From Pardosa pseudoannulata (Eukaryota; Arthropoda; Arachnida; Araneae; Lycosidae): DNA of 64,000 bases. Position 1 is the first letter of the stretch. Each line of letters begins with the position of its first letter. Both the position numbers and the translations under genes were made by a program. The stretch spans positions 137,722,498 to 137,786,497 of the forward strand of contig CM063502.1 of NCBI GenBank assembly GCA_032207245.1. The letters run 5' to 3'. The notes under the pieces were generated by a model, which saw nothing but the letters and a program-made list of their open reading frames with translations, did no database searches and was not told where the DNA came from. This document shows positions 12,201-24,861 of this stretch, in pieces.

Positions 12201-14706
12201 TGCAGATCTGGAGCATTTGTATAATTGTTTTAAAATTCGAAAAGTAAAGTTGTTTTAAAATAATTTCATTTCTTTATATTCCTATAAACATTATTCATTG
12301 CATTATATTAATTATAGATACACTATAACGCATTATTACAAAATACAAAACTAATTAAAATAAAATAAACGTGTTAGAAACGTTTTGAAAATTTAAAATA
12401 CTTAAATTGCTATTGTTAAGCAATTTAGTTCTATCTCATACTTTTCTGATAAGAGGATATTAAATTTTGTTAACCTATTAAATAGGAAACCATTTGTTGA
12501 ACCATCCTAAGATTGCCGATTCCATTACTTTAAAAAACTCCTTGCACATTACCTCTTTATCAATTCTAACTTAATTTTTCCTCACTATTATCTCAATGAC
12601 GTTTCGAAAGTTTTTACAAAACTTTCAGCAGTTCTTTAGCAGATTTTGCAGATTTTTGCAGATCTAGAGCATTTGTATTATTGTCTAAAAATTCGAAAAG
12701 TAAAGTTGCTTTAAAATAATTTCATTTCTTTATATTCCTATAAACATCATTCATTGCATTATATTGATTATAGATACACTATAACCCCTTATTACAAAAT
12801 TCAAAACTCTTAAAATAAATTAAACATGTTAGAAACACTTTGAAAATTTAAATCACTTAAATTGATATTGTTAAGAAATTTAGTTCTATCACATACTTTT
12901 TTGATGAGAGGATATTGAATTTTGTTAACCTATTAAATAGGGAACCATTTGTTGAACCACCCTAAGTTTATTGATTCCATTACTTTAAAAAACTCCTTGT
13001 ACATTAACTTATTATCATTTCTAACTTTATTTTTCTTCACTAGTATCTCAATGTCGTTTAGAGAGTTTTTATAAAACTTTCAGAAGATCTGAAGCAGATT
13101 TTGCAGCTTTTTGCAGCTGATCTGAAGCATTTGTATTAGTGTCTAAAAATTCGAAAAGTTAAGTTGCTTTAAAATAATTTCATTTCTTTATATTCCTATA
13201 AACATCATTCACTGCATTATATTTATTATAGATACACTATAACGCCTTATTACAAAATGCAAAACTTTTAAAATAAACTAAACATCTTAGAAACATTTTG
13301 AAAATTTAAAATACTTAAATTGATATTGTTAAGCAATTTAGTTCTATCTCATACTTTTCTGATGAGAGGATATTGAATTTTGTTAAACTATTAATTAGGG
13401 AACCATTTGTTGAACCATCCTAAGTTTGTCGATTCCATTACTTCTAAAAACTCCATGCACATTACCTTTTTATCAATTCTAACTTAATTTTTCCTCACTA
13501 TTATCTCAATGACGTTTCGAAAGTTTTTACAAAACTTTCAGCAGATCTGAAGCAGATTTTGCAGATCTGGAGCATTTGTATTATTGTTTTAAAATTCAAA
13601 AAGTAAAGTTACTTTAACATAATTTCATTTCTTTATATTCCTATAAACACTATTTATTGCATTATATTAATTATAGATACACTATAACGCATTATTACAA
13701 AATGCAAAACTAAGTAAAATAAAATAAACATGTTAGAAACATTTTTAAAGTTTAAATCACTTAAATTGATATTGTTAAGAAATTTAGTTCTATCACATAC
13801 TTTTTTGATGAGAGGATATTGAATTTTGTTAACCTATTAAATAGGGAACCATTTGTTGAACCACCCTAAGTTTATTGATTCCATTACTTTAAAAAACTCC
13901 TTGTACATTAACTTATTATCATTTCTAACTTTATTTTTCTTCACTAGTATCTCAATGTCGTTTAGAGAGTTTTTATAAAACTTTCAGAAGATCTGAAGCA
14001 GATTTTGCAGCTTTTTGCAGCTGATCTGAAGCATTTGTATTATTGCCTAAAAATTCGAAAAGTTACGTTGCTTTAAAATAATTTCATTGCTTTAAATTCC
14101 TATAAACATCATTCATTGCATTTGTTTATTATAGATACACCTTAACACCTTATTACAAAATGCAAAACTTTTAAAATAAACTAAACATGTTAGAAAAATT
14201 TTGAAAATTTAAAATACTTAAATTGATATTGTTAAGCAATTTAGTTCTAGTTCTATCTCATACTTTTCTGATGAGAGGATATAGAATTGTGTTAACCTAT
14301 TAAATAGGGAACCATTTGTTGAACCATCCTAAGTTTGTCGATTCCATTACTTCAAAAAAACTCCGTGCACATTACCTTTTTATTAATTCTAACTTAATTT
14401 TTCCTCACTATTATCTCAATGACGTTTCGAAAGTTTTTACAAAACTTTCAGCAGATCTGAAGCAGATTTTGCAGATCTGGAGCATTTGTATTATTGTTTT
14501 AAAATTCAAAAAGTAAAGTTACTTTAACATAATTTCATTTCTTTATATTCCTATAAACACTATTTATTGCATTATATTAATTATAGATACACTATAACGC
14601 ATTATTACAAAATGCAAAACTAAGTAAAATAAAATAAACATGTTAGAAACATTTTTAAAGTTTAAATCACTTAAATTGATATTGTTAAGCAATTTAGTTC
14701 TATCTC
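9262..14706. repeat. Satellite array, ~12 monomers of ~455 bp
   Basis: The landmark GATGAGAGGATATTGAATTT (or a close variant) recurs at about 9274, 9724, 10172, 10628, 11083, 11532, 11992, 12448, 12903, 13361, 13807 and 14270. The spacings run from 446 to 463 bp. Each monomer then carries AACCATTTGTTGAACCA, a CTTTCAGCAGATCTG region with several GCAGAT direct repeats, ATTCCTATAAACA, and TTAGTTCTATCTCATACTTT. Monomers fall into types: TTGATGAGAGG with CCACCCTAAG; TCTGATGAGAGG with TTAAACTATTAATTAGG; and TCTGATAAGAGG. The types recur in order. There is no coding capacity; the short ORF near 14,316 lies inside a monomer. The array has sharp ends and sits in unrelated DNA, so it is a complete interstitial satellite block of 5.4 kb. 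Confidence 0.95.
10030..13060. repeat. Higher-order repeat inside the satellite, 1,820-bp period
   Basis: The segment from about 10,030 to 11,240 reappears at about 11,850 to 13,060, offset by 1,820 bp (four monomers). I see only a handful of differences, for example GTTTGCC/ATTGCC near 10,702 and 12,512, AGATCTTTAGC/AGTTCTTTAGC, and CTGGAGC/CTAGAGC. Neighbouring monomers of different types differ far more than this. The pattern is typical of recent unequal crossing-over or amplification of a multi-monomer unit. Homology switches abruptly near 11,240/13,060, where the GCAGATCT-rich part of the monomer changes form. Confidence 0.85.
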
Positions 14707-15924
14707 AAATACTGTTTTTTTAATTTAAATGTATATTTATATGTTCTCAATGCATTTATAAAGAAAATCTGAAGGAGATGTAAAGATGTAGAAAACAATA
14801 TTGAAAATATCTTGAACCTTATTGTATTCTAGGAATTGCTTTGGAATTAAACTTTCCCTCCATCATTTCCAGGCACGGTACGTAAGCATGCATTGTTTTA
14901 TATATAATAAGAGAAAGAAATATATACCTATATATTATACCCTTATTTTTATAAATATAGAATATGCAATATATATAGAATGTATTAAAGCATATTATTA
15001 ATAGTCCTATAAACTGTCTTGTCTTGGAATAGCTTTAGCGTGATGAGATCAGAATGAACTCAAGAGAAGAAAACAATTTCAAAATACAATATATTTCATA
15101 CATAACAGATAGGTAGAAAAGGAATGATTTGGCCGCAGTAACATGTGCTATATCCTTTCATATCTCTTTTTTATATGGATTAAACCTATGCCCCCAAATA
15201 TATCTTTCAAGGGGAAAATTCTATTGCATATGAATCCAAGTGAAAACTGATAAAAGAACACAAGAACAAAGTTTCGCATTCCTATTTCCTGATATCAGCA
15301 GGAATTTTTATCACGAGATTGAGAAATGCGTTTTACTTTCATTGTTAGATTTTCTTGTTTTTATTTTCTTCCATCAGGTTTCTGGGGAGAGTTAGGCTAG
15401 TATTTAGTGTCAAGAAATCTCTGGAAATATTTATAAGAATTCTTGACTCGATTCAAGATAACAATTTATATATTTCATATAGAAAAGAAATATTAATATC
15501 TGAAATATTCTAAAGGATCCATTTTCTATTCACTCAATCGTATTAGCAAGGTATTGTTAATTCAAAAGGAAAGTAATTTAGCGTAAAAATAATACAGTAT
15601 CTTACTAAATATACCCGATATTACAAAATTATATATTCTAAGACAGATTAAAATAATAACTTATTTTAAGCTTCTTATCCAAGTTACAATGTTTAAGAAT
15701 GATGAAAAATCTATATAAAAGAAAGGCAAATAGTTAAAATATATTGAAAGATATGTTTCTAAATAATTACATGAAGTTAAATATTATAACCTTGTACATC
15801 ACTTAGTATATTTGTGTCTAAGAGGGAACATTATTGACATTATGTAAATATTTCATTTAACTATATAATTAATGGTATTAAGTTGGTTTAATATGGTATA
15901 CTATTCTAACATTAACGATAAGGG
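14707..15924. other. AT-rich interval, nothing recognised
   Basis: Following the abrupt end of the satellite I see no gene, element or RNA. The sequence contains poly-A/T runs and TATATA-rich stretches around 14,900-14,990. Confidence 0.5.
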
Positions 15925-16031
15925 AATTAGGACCTTAAACGAATCCGAACGGCTACGAGCACGCATGCCCCAGTGATTCGAACCCACAATCCAGTACCGT
16001 AGATCAGCTAATCATTCGGCCAAGTTCGGCG
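15925..16031 (-). mobile_element. tRNA-derived SINE, 5' half
   Basis: Read on the minus strand from 16,031, this is GCCGAACTTGGCCGAATG (A-box region), then a B box, GTGGGTTCGAATC, near 15,972-15,984, then the body segment GCTCGTAGCCGTTCGG. It matches the head of the complete copy at 38,474 closely. The body stops early, near TAAGGTCCTAATTCCC. A similar AGGGAATTAGGAC string occurs alone near 17,391, so this may be the 3' end of a shorter subfamily rather than a simple truncation. Confidence 0.8.
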
Positions 16032-16888
16032 TAAATTTTATAAAGATTATCTAAGTAACATTTTATATTTTAGAAATGCCAATGCGTAAGTTTTTTATCT
16101 AATTCAGTATTTAAGTAATTTATAACTACAGGCTGAATAAATTTTTACTGAAAATCAGAAATTTTCAAGATTTTTAAGACTTAAGCCTAATTAATGTATT
16201 TTTGAGTTCATAATTAAAAGTAAACAAGAAAATATAATTTGAACTCCAAAACATAGCATAGCAATTTTTAAATAATAACGTGTTTTTATGTTTGCATAGG
16301 ATCACAAATTTACATTAAAACTGCAATATATGAGTTTAAAATGCCAATTCGCACACATTCTGTACATTTTTACAACCAATCATGTAGTTCCCATAATTTA
16401 AACGAGACCTACACTTTATATAATTTTAGAAATTGTAGTTATATAATCGTCTACTCGAAAAGAATAAAATAAATCTTATATTTATTTGAGTAGAAATACT
16501 ATTGTCACTAAAATACATTCGTCGAAATGACGGCATTGAAATGATTCATTACATTTAAGTAACTATCTTAAGAACTGTGAATGGTACATAATAGTGAAAT
16601 AGTATATAATATTATAGTGAATACATGTACCTAACTTCTATTAGTTAAGTGAATAAAAATAGATAGCTAAAAATTGAAGAAACGCGTTATATAAAATATA
16701 AATAAATTTGGTTAAAATTCCCTTTTTAGTACATTATAACGGAATATATTTTTCATTTGGAGGAACAAACTTTTCAATGTCGAGATATGTTGTTCGAGCA
16801 AAAAAAATGTGTAATAATATTTAAAAAGTCTAATAGTTTCTGTTAGCACAAAAACGCGTGGTAACAAAAATATCAATTATATACTCTT
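16032..16888. other. AT-rich interval, nothing recognised
   Basis: No coding or structural signal could be supported between the SINE and the TTAA-flanked element. Confidence 0.5.
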
Positions 16889-16892
16889 TTAA

Positions 16893-17151
16893 GCACCGGT
16901 CTCACCAAAACGTTTAACGCTAACTACGATTAAATCTCTGTTTAAACGGAGAATTGCGTCTGATATTGGTTAGTGCCATTGGTTAATCGAGGTTAGCCGT
17001 TAAATGACTTTGGTAAGATCGATCTCACCAAAGTCGTTTAAGTCGTTAACTACAATCAAATCTCGGTTTAAACGGAAAAATGCGTCTGACTATTGGTTGG
17101 TACCACGGGTTAATCGCGTTAGCCGTTAAATGACTTTGGTGAGACCGTCCC
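16893..17151. mobile_element. Dimeric inverted-repeat MITE between TTAA sites
   Basis: The element is bounded by TTAA at 16,889-16,892 and 17,152-17,155. Its ends are inverted copies: CGGTCTCACCAAA on the left and TTTGGTGAGACCG on the right, with homology continuing inward through a GTTTAACG(G)CTAAC block. Inside are two head-to-tail copies, 16,893-17,020 and 17,021-17,151. Each copy has its own terminal inverted repeats, and each carries AAATCTC(T/G)GTTTAAACGG and TTGCGTCTGA or TGCGTCTGAC. The junction ACTTTGGTAAGATC|GATCTCACCAAAGT is a near-perfect palindrome. The TTAA duplication fits mobilisation by a piggyBac-type transposase (inference). No ORF is present. The unit's higher GC separates it from its surroundings. 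Confidence 0.8.
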
Positions 17152-17155
17152 TTAA

Positions 17156-20100
17156 TGTTAATAAGAGTACTTCCTCATTAACAGAGGATATAAACTCGAT
17201 TGCTTAAGATATTGAAAAGGTTCTAAAAACACCTATTACTTGTCTAAATTTTTAGTTAAATCTTTTAAAGCGTTATTGAAAGAGCATGATTGAGTATCTT
17301 TGCAAAATAAAGTCATACACTTTCTAAATTTAAAAGGAAAATAATTAGTAACTTAAAATTTGAACTCTAAATTTTAAGCATTACAATAGGGAATTAGGAC
17401 TAAATACAAATCAGATGTGTGGTGAAATTTTCACCTCAATCTTCCTACAGAATCCTTAATAATATTACTGTGGACCTACCGTATTCAGAAATACTTCCTG
17501 CATTGCTATTAAAGATATAACATGTCATCTAGATTTATCAAAATAAGTCTGAATTTCTGATGATATCCTATGGAAATTTTTTAAAATAAGAAACAAGGAC
17601 ATTATTCCTGTAAAACGTTGAAATATTTATTAAAATAATGTATGAGAGCATTTTTTATAATAACATAAAAACTTTTCTGTCTTTTATAAATCAATCTGCA
17701 GTAAAATAAGAATAGATAAAATTTTATGCTCATATTTATAGCATCCATTGTTTATAGATAGAGTAATAATATGATCTGACATAAAGTGACTGTTGATAAT
17801 CACCCCCCGTAAATTTCAGTCTTATTGCACACATATCTAATGAATTAACAAATTTTACATTTAACAGAAAATCTTATAGAGAAAATCATATTCAATTTAC
17901 TATTTAAAAAACGTTTATTCCCATTTTGTTTCGATTAGTAAAAATTATTATATGTATCATCCAGGAAATTATGAGCTTTTCTTCTTTTCTGTTCTACGTA
18001 AAAACATTTTCTAACAAAGGGTCTTAATTGAATACTCCATGTCTTTCTAAATCATTTACTTGGTATTATTTAATTTAAAACAGCAGCACATCCATAGAAA
18101 ATAAATCAATTTTGATTACGATAAAAATCATATAACGACATTTAGAATTATTTCATAACTTTTGCACAATTGTTTTCTCTTAGACATTGTTTAAATTTGG
18201 AAATAAATATTTTACAAAATATAAACATTTAAATAAATCAAAAGTAAAAAATGACCAGTTTTCAGTTTAAGCTGTTGCACATAAATTTTAAAAAAATGTA
18301 CACGTTTCAAATATAAAATATTTTTGGTAGCATTAAAAATCTTCTATAAACTACTTTAAGTTACAGTACTGTAGTTAAAAATAGAAAGAAGAAATAGTGC
18401 AAATGAGAACTTATTTCAATTCAATGTCGATTTATTTCAATCGACTGTTCTTAACTTTAAATGCTCTCTATTAAGAGATGTCGTAATGGAAGTATATTAT
18501 AGTCATTTAAACAGGATAAATTTAAGAAATATGGGATCAACAGAAATAACCGCTTTTTATGGATAGATTTTATTTTGATACAGGTGCTTAAAAATGTTAA
18601 AATTTTGTATTTAAATTTAATGAAAACATTTTTGTTTTTAAAATATCGCTGAGTAGCCAGTATTACTTGCTTTGTTTCTACACTGGGAGGGTATTTAACT
18701 ATTTAGAGACAGAATTTTAATAAAGTACAAACCGTTTTTCAAAGTGAGATTAATTTTAAACTGCTATCTCTTTAAGAAGTAGAAAGATTTCAAAGTAGAG
18801 AAGTAAACCTAATAAAGAAAAGCAAATAGAGATTTAAATATATACAAATTTTAACATCGTGTAAGGTACATATATATAAGGGAAAAATTGAGTTAGAAGA
18901 TATCAAGTGAAAATATATTAAAAACATTATGTAGACAAATATTTACAACACTTGATTAATGGATAATTTTAATTTGTCATTGATTTATAATTCTGGAAAT
19001 TTAGACAGCAGCAATTTAACGTTAAAAGTGTACAACGGTATGTAGATGTTTTATACCATTTCTTTTGTAATATATTTGATAAGTTTGAAATGAATGAATG
19101 TTTAGGAAATTCTTCTCCTAAATGTCGATAAGGATATTTGCATAAAGATTAGTAATATTATGGTCTGACATGCGGTTTACACCAAGGCAACTCTAACTTC
19201 ATCTTTATGTTCATTACATGCGGGGGATTGTTATCTTAAGTAATACACACCTGGGAAGATTTTCCTTAATAATGAATAAACATTTTGGAAAAAACTTGAA
19301 AACTTCAATGCTCTGTTTGACCCTTTAGAAAATATATTGGTCCTAAAGAATGCCCAGAAATATGCCCTAACACCATCAAAGATTCTCCTTCACTCTTTAC
19401 AGTTGGAAAAAAGTATTCAGGATGAAATAAGTTTATGGGACATTGCTAAATAAAATTTCTTTCTCGGTTGGGAAACAAAGTGAAATACGAGTTTATATGA
19501 CCAGATTTCAGACTTCCAATTTTGATGCTCCCTAAAAAACCTTTTTCTTACAAAGATGTCAGCTTTAAATATATAGCTTAAATAATGTGTGATTCTACTG
19601 TTCAACTACTCTGCTTTAAATTGGATCTTTCTAGCCGTTTTTTAACTCCTCTGGATTTACTTCGTTGTGAATTTATATTTTTGTCATTCCTCGGTTATCC
19701 TGTTTTTAAAATATCCTCTTTCCTACTCCTTCCATGCGTTCTACATCTCAATTCATTAATATGTCTTTCTCCATACCTTAGTAATAATTTTAAACAGAAT
19801 AACTCTTGCCAGATCCGTAATTTTGGCCGCTATAGACACTTAATATCTCCTCATGTTAGGACTAATAATCATATCTTTTTGCAAATTACTAACATTAGAA
19901 GTTTTTAAAATGTTATTAAACAGTGTCTTAAATGTAATTTTACCTCTTATTGCACATAGCATATATCCTCTTTTTTTATATGTAACAAATAACCACACCT
20001 ACATCAAGTTAAATATTTGAAAAGAATTATTTTTTCTTCAGGAGGCATTTAAATTATTTCGTATAATGTTTATATGGCATGTTTCAAAGGTTAAATAATT

Positions 20101-21004
20101 AGTCAAATATTTCACACCTCTACAAGAAAAGTGCATCAGAAAACAAAATATATTATTTAAACCACAAGGCATAATTTTATCTGATTCTATTTACGTTGGA
20201 TATATTTACAAGTACAAATAAAACGTACATAACATTTGTAATGAATATTTCCTTTCACTCCAGTTTCTATACAGTTTAGAGTTGCTGTCTACAGATTGAT
20301 CTGAAAAATACCTATTAAATAATTCATTTCCTATATATGTAATATTTCACACACAAGGAGTTTCGCAAAGCATTTTTCATTTCTTTTAAAGACCAATATT
20401 TCACGATTTTAGACTTCCTGTTGTGCTTTCGACGGTATTTTATTTCAGAACTCCCAATTTCTTCCAATGTAAAATCATGTTTTAATCATGAAGGAAACAA
20501 AAATTATAAAGAAGACATGAAATAGATATTTCTAAAGATAAAGCTGTTAGCGAAACAAATATCCTAGCTCAATCCACCACAGAAAACTTTTGTGGATGAT
20601 TTTCCTACATAAAGCAGATACAGTTTCTTTTTTACACTGTAGCTATTCAGATACTTGTCTTAGAGTCATTGAATCAAACCGTGATTACTTCCTAGGAAAA
20701 GTCATCAAAAGTAAAGCAGACTTTGATCCGGATTAGATTTGAAGTCTAATGCAGAAGACATTCAAACTCATATAATCAAAGAGCTCATGTGAGTAAAAGA
20801 ATGTAAAAGACAGCGAAATACATCTCTCTCGGAATTTCTAGAGAGCTGTAGTGAATTCCGAAAGATTAGTTAGCTCATTTTGGTGATAAAATCCATAGAC
20901 AGAATAGTTTAATAACTTCTTTTTTAATTTTATCAAGTAGTAGTCTCTTAATGTAAACTTTTTTTATCATTCAGATTCATATGCAAGGTGAAACTTAATA
21001 GCCG
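17156..21004. other. AT-rich interval, no supported gene
   Basis: The only longer open frame (19,585-19,908, plus) lies in a pyrimidine-rich patch and has a repetitive Leu/Phe/Ser composition. I do not consider it a gene. Around 20,520-20,870 the sequence is less AT-rich and has a small hairpin (CGGAATT at 20,830 and AATTCCG at 20,854), but I see no function. Confidence 0.45.
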
Positions 21005-21615
21005 TTTTCTATCTTTCCTTATTCTTAATTCACTGAATAAGAAGTTTTCTTTCAATATGCTAATATTCATTCATCATGTTCGAAAGAATTATCAAAAATA
21101 CAAAAAAAAATTAAGAGTCTCTTATTCAGGTTTAAAAGGGTATTTTATGTTTATAGAAACTTATAAAATTATAAATTTTTGTATAATTGAATTCATATTT
21201 TAGAATATTTTCTATCTTTACTTATTCTTAATTCACTAAATAAGAAGTTTTCTTTCAATATGCTAATATTCATTCATCATGTTCAAAAGAATTATGAAAA
21301 ATATTAAAAAAAATTTAAGAGTCTCTTATTCAAGTTTAAAAGGGTATTTTATGTTTATAGTAACTTATAAAATTGAAATTTTTTGTATAATTGAATTCAT
21401 ATTTTAGAATATTTTCTACCTTTACTTATTCTTAATTCACTGAATAAGAAGTTTTCTTTCAATATGCTAATATTCATTCATCATGTTCAAAAGAATTATG
21501 AAAAATATTAAAAAAAATTTAAGAGTCTCTTATTCAAGTTTAAAAGGGTATTTTATGTTTATAGTAACTTATAAAATTGAAATTTTTTGTATAATTGAAT
21601 TCATATTTTAGAAAG
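21005..21615. repeat. Three tandem copies of a ~204-bp unit
   Basis: Copies begin with TTTTCTA(T/C)CTTT at about 21,005, 21,208 and 21,412. Each contains CTTATTCTTAATTCACT, CATTCATCATGTTC, AAGAGTCTCTTATTC and TTGTATAATTGAATTCAT. Copies two and three are nearly identical, while copy one differs more. This suggests stepwise duplication, with the last event the most recent. The short ORF in copy one is not preserved in the others. Confidence 0.9.
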
Positions 21616-21790
21616 GTATTTATAATTATATTTTTTGATAAAGGTTAGAAATATTGAACCAATTTTCATTTTCTTTACAGCCATAAGATTTAACAATACG
21701 TTACGTTAGGTATACATTTTTAACAAAATACAATATATTTACTAAACACATAGCAATTTAGTCACACTGTAACATAAAAGTTTGTAAATA

Positions 21791-21923
<133 letters not shown>

Positions 21924-23240
21924 CAAAATATTCAGAAATAGGCACTTTTGTACAAAAGTTTATATTTTATGATAGACACTATGATACATTTAACTAAATG
22001 TATTTGAACATCCCTTATATTGCATATTACTAAGGTACCTACCTGGAAAATGAACATTTTTTGTAATATTTTGTTGAATAGATAATACTATTTAAATAGG
22101 TAAAATATTATGGAAAAGTACCTAATTTTCTTTAAACTTGTACTCTTACATATTATCATAACTTAGCTTGAATTTCAAACGTTGGCAGTATAAAATATGT
22201 ATAAAATACTTCAGTAAAAAAATAATTAAAATATTTTTAAAACTTTTAAAATAAGTAATTTTAAAAATAACCGAAAGAACCGAAACGCGTTTAAAGAGAT
22301 AACCAATCAAAAATACAAAAGTTTGATATCATTTGTTGCAAGAGGCAGATAAATGTGTAGAATATAAGTAATATGGTCATATTGATTCCGAACATTTAAA
22401 TTGAACTTAAGTGACATTTTAATATGTTGGAATATATATTAAAATGCCATTTTTTGTTTACTAAATCACACATAAGTTTTGTTTAAATTATTATAGAAAA
22501 AATTTTTTTTTAATTTAGAAACTTGAAATTATCTGTTTTGATATGAAGTAATAGAAATGTTTTCGAAATTTCGCCAAAAATGATCAATTTAACGTAGGCA
22601 TTCCCTTTAAAAACTATAGAATAGAACCGGAGGTACCATACTGTAAACTGAATTATTATTTAAAACTTTAGGTTTATATATACTTTTAATGAACTAAAAG
22701 CAATCAAAAAGAGTACAAAAGTTAAATATACTGTGTTTAACACCGAACAGTGAAACTGGAAATACAGTTGAAACCTTTTAAGACTTTTTATAAATATCTT
22801 TACCTACTAAATCTTAAATTTAAAAACAAAATAGTTTCAATAAGTAATTTATAATTAATCTTAACAAGTACTCTTTTAAAATTAAAAACTAAACCTTAAT
22901 TTTATATTAATAATACTTATAACATAGTATGGTTATCATTTTATATGTAAAATAGTAACTGATATTTGGATTTAATGTCAAGCTAAACTGTCATATTACC
23001 AAACTGATACTGATGGTAAATCATCTTCTTTTTATGCCTAGAGTCCACCATTATGGATAGAATGATAGAAAATAAATCTAAATTTTAGTAATATTAAAAA
23101 AAAACATTCTTATGAATGCATTTACTGATATATTTGTCAATGTATAAATAATAAACGGTAAATAGTTGAAGAAATTCATGCTTTGCTTCTTGTCATAGCG
23201 AAATATTGTTTTTGGACAGTACTTAAAAACAAACTGTACA
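21924..23240. other. AT-rich interval, nothing recognised
   Basis: No element boundaries, RNA or coding signal could be supported here. Confidence 0.5.
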
Positions 23241-23245
23241 CATTA

Positions 23246-23395
23246 CCTCTTAAAGACACGACATGTGCTGTAACATATTAATAACAGGAATACTTAATAA
23301 TTTTGTGTCAAATTTATATCTATAGTACAGATTTTCCGAGTTTATAGTACATTTTTAAAAGCATGATCCCAAAAGGTACGCTAGCCATCAAGAGG
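23246..23395. mobile_element. Possible short TTAA-type MITE
   Basis: The right end reads GCCATCAAGAGG|TTAA (TTAA at 23,396-23,399) and the left end reads TTA|CCTCTTAAAGAC. Inverted, the ends match as CCTCTT plus scattered bases. This resembles the CCTCTTACC left end of the better-supported element at 42,568. The left TTAA is damaged and the terminal match is short, so this is tentative. Confidence 0.25.
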
Positions 23396-23399
23396 TTAA

Positions 23400-23775
23400 C
23401 AACATGGCTATAAAAATTCCAATAATTGGGGTAAACCTAGGAAAGTCGTTAAATCATCGCTTTTCGACAGCGTAGGTTTGGGTATTTTTAACGCACTCTA
23501 TTCCCTCTCAAGTCAATTGATACATAGAATTTGCTTTCCTCTTGTGTAAAACAGATGTGGGCTCAATATACCTTGAAGCTAAAGCGGACAAGATATAATT
23601 AAGGAAGAAACCCTTTTTCCCAAACGGGTGGAAATGTGTTCACCTCTTGCGTTATACCTGGGGCAGTGCCAAATGCAAGTCGCCTACAAGACTCTTTCAG
23701 GGGAAATAAGGGAGTAGGTACCATTACCCCTAATCGATTGGGGAAACGGACGGAAGTTTCACTCTTTGAAAACAG
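23400..23775. other. GC-elevated patch without an identified gene
   Basis: This patch stands out from its surroundings by visibly higher GC. A plus-strand frame is open from about 23,602 to a stop near 23,800 (roughly 65 codons, no ATG), and includes a segment reading PGAVPNASRLQDSF. I do not recognise it. It could be the relic of an old transposon, an exon remnant or a conserved non-coding sequence. Confidence 0.35.
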
Positions 23776-24790
23776 AAAATTAGGCAGTAATGAAACTAAA
23801 TAAGAAACAATCTAAAATAGAAACTATATATAAAATTAAAGCAATTAATATTGAAGTAGGGATAAATAATCACAAAACGCAGATATTTACTATGTTTCTT
23901 TTAGAATTTCATTTTTGACTCGAAATCTTTTTTTATCAAATATTAAAATCCCTTATACAATAATAGCCTAAGTTATCTGCCCGTCTGTCCTCGAATTTAT
24001 GAAGCGGTTGGATCTGGAGTGGATAATGTCATCCATATTGGATTCTTGATGAGTTAGAGTTAACAAAATTCAAAGTGAGTAAAGCGTATCCTTCGAAATC
24101 CACCCCTTCCCCCCTTTTTTAGCATTTAATGCCATTATTTCACGCCTTATCTTTCCCGGTTAAGAGAAGGCGATTAAATTTATCAATTTATTACATAATA
24201 GTAAAATAACATTTTTTCTAACATTATGACGTCATTCCCTTAACCATCTCATTGAATCATTTCTTATTCTAAATTATTTAAATATTGTCTGCATTATTTT
24301 CATACGTTTTATCACTGAACTTAGGTATTACGTAAATAATTTTCTTTTATATTTGGCTTAAATAATAGATTAGGTACATATGTGATCATTTCAAATTCAA
24401 TCATAGATTATTTTTGTTGAAATGAAAATTTTATCACCGGTATTAACAACGAATTCTTTTCATAAAAGTCTAGGAGTCTATTTCACGGACTAATAAATAG
24501 CTAGCGTTTAAGTTATATATCTTCGAAAATTAAGAAATTTTGTCCGTTTGTGTGTTTGTTTTTTACACATAACTACATGGTTTGCAATCGATTCGCTAAA
24601 TTTTATACCTCATTCATAATAGCCGCCAAATAATCATTGTCAATATTAAAATCTCTGCTGTCCATCTTATCACGTAATATGACAAGATAAATTAAAACTG
24701 GCAACTAACATAAGGTCAGTAAAGTTTTTTTTTAAATGTTAATTTTATATTTTACCATGTCCCAAACTTTTCGAGATAATTCTAAACTAA

Positions 24791-24850
24791 TTCCCATCAT
24801 TTATTCATACCCATCATTTATTCATTCCCATCATTTATTCATTTATTCAT
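24791..24850. repeat. Tandem CCCATCATTTATTCAT units
   Basis: Three copies of a 16-bp unit CCCATCATTTATTCAT (with TTCCC/ACCC variation at the junctions) are followed by a partial TTATTCAT copy. The repeat begins right after the first copy of the 176-bp direct repeat. Confidence 0.85.
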
Positions 24851-24861
24851 AATACCCTATT

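Noticed and set aside
14316..14516. 66-codon ORF
   Set aside because: It lies inside a satellite monomer and is not maintained in the other monomers.
9262..14706. Regular repeats as a possible CRISPR-like array
   Set aside because: The monomers are ~455 bp and contiguous, without short repeats separated by unique spacers, and the setting is eukaryotic.
19585..19908. 107-codon ORF, the longest ATG-started frame
   Set aside because: It lies in a pyrimidine-rich patch, is dominated by Leu/Phe/Ser/Ile, overlaps another ORF on the opposite strand, and has no splice or promoter support. Its length is near the chance expectation for this base composition.
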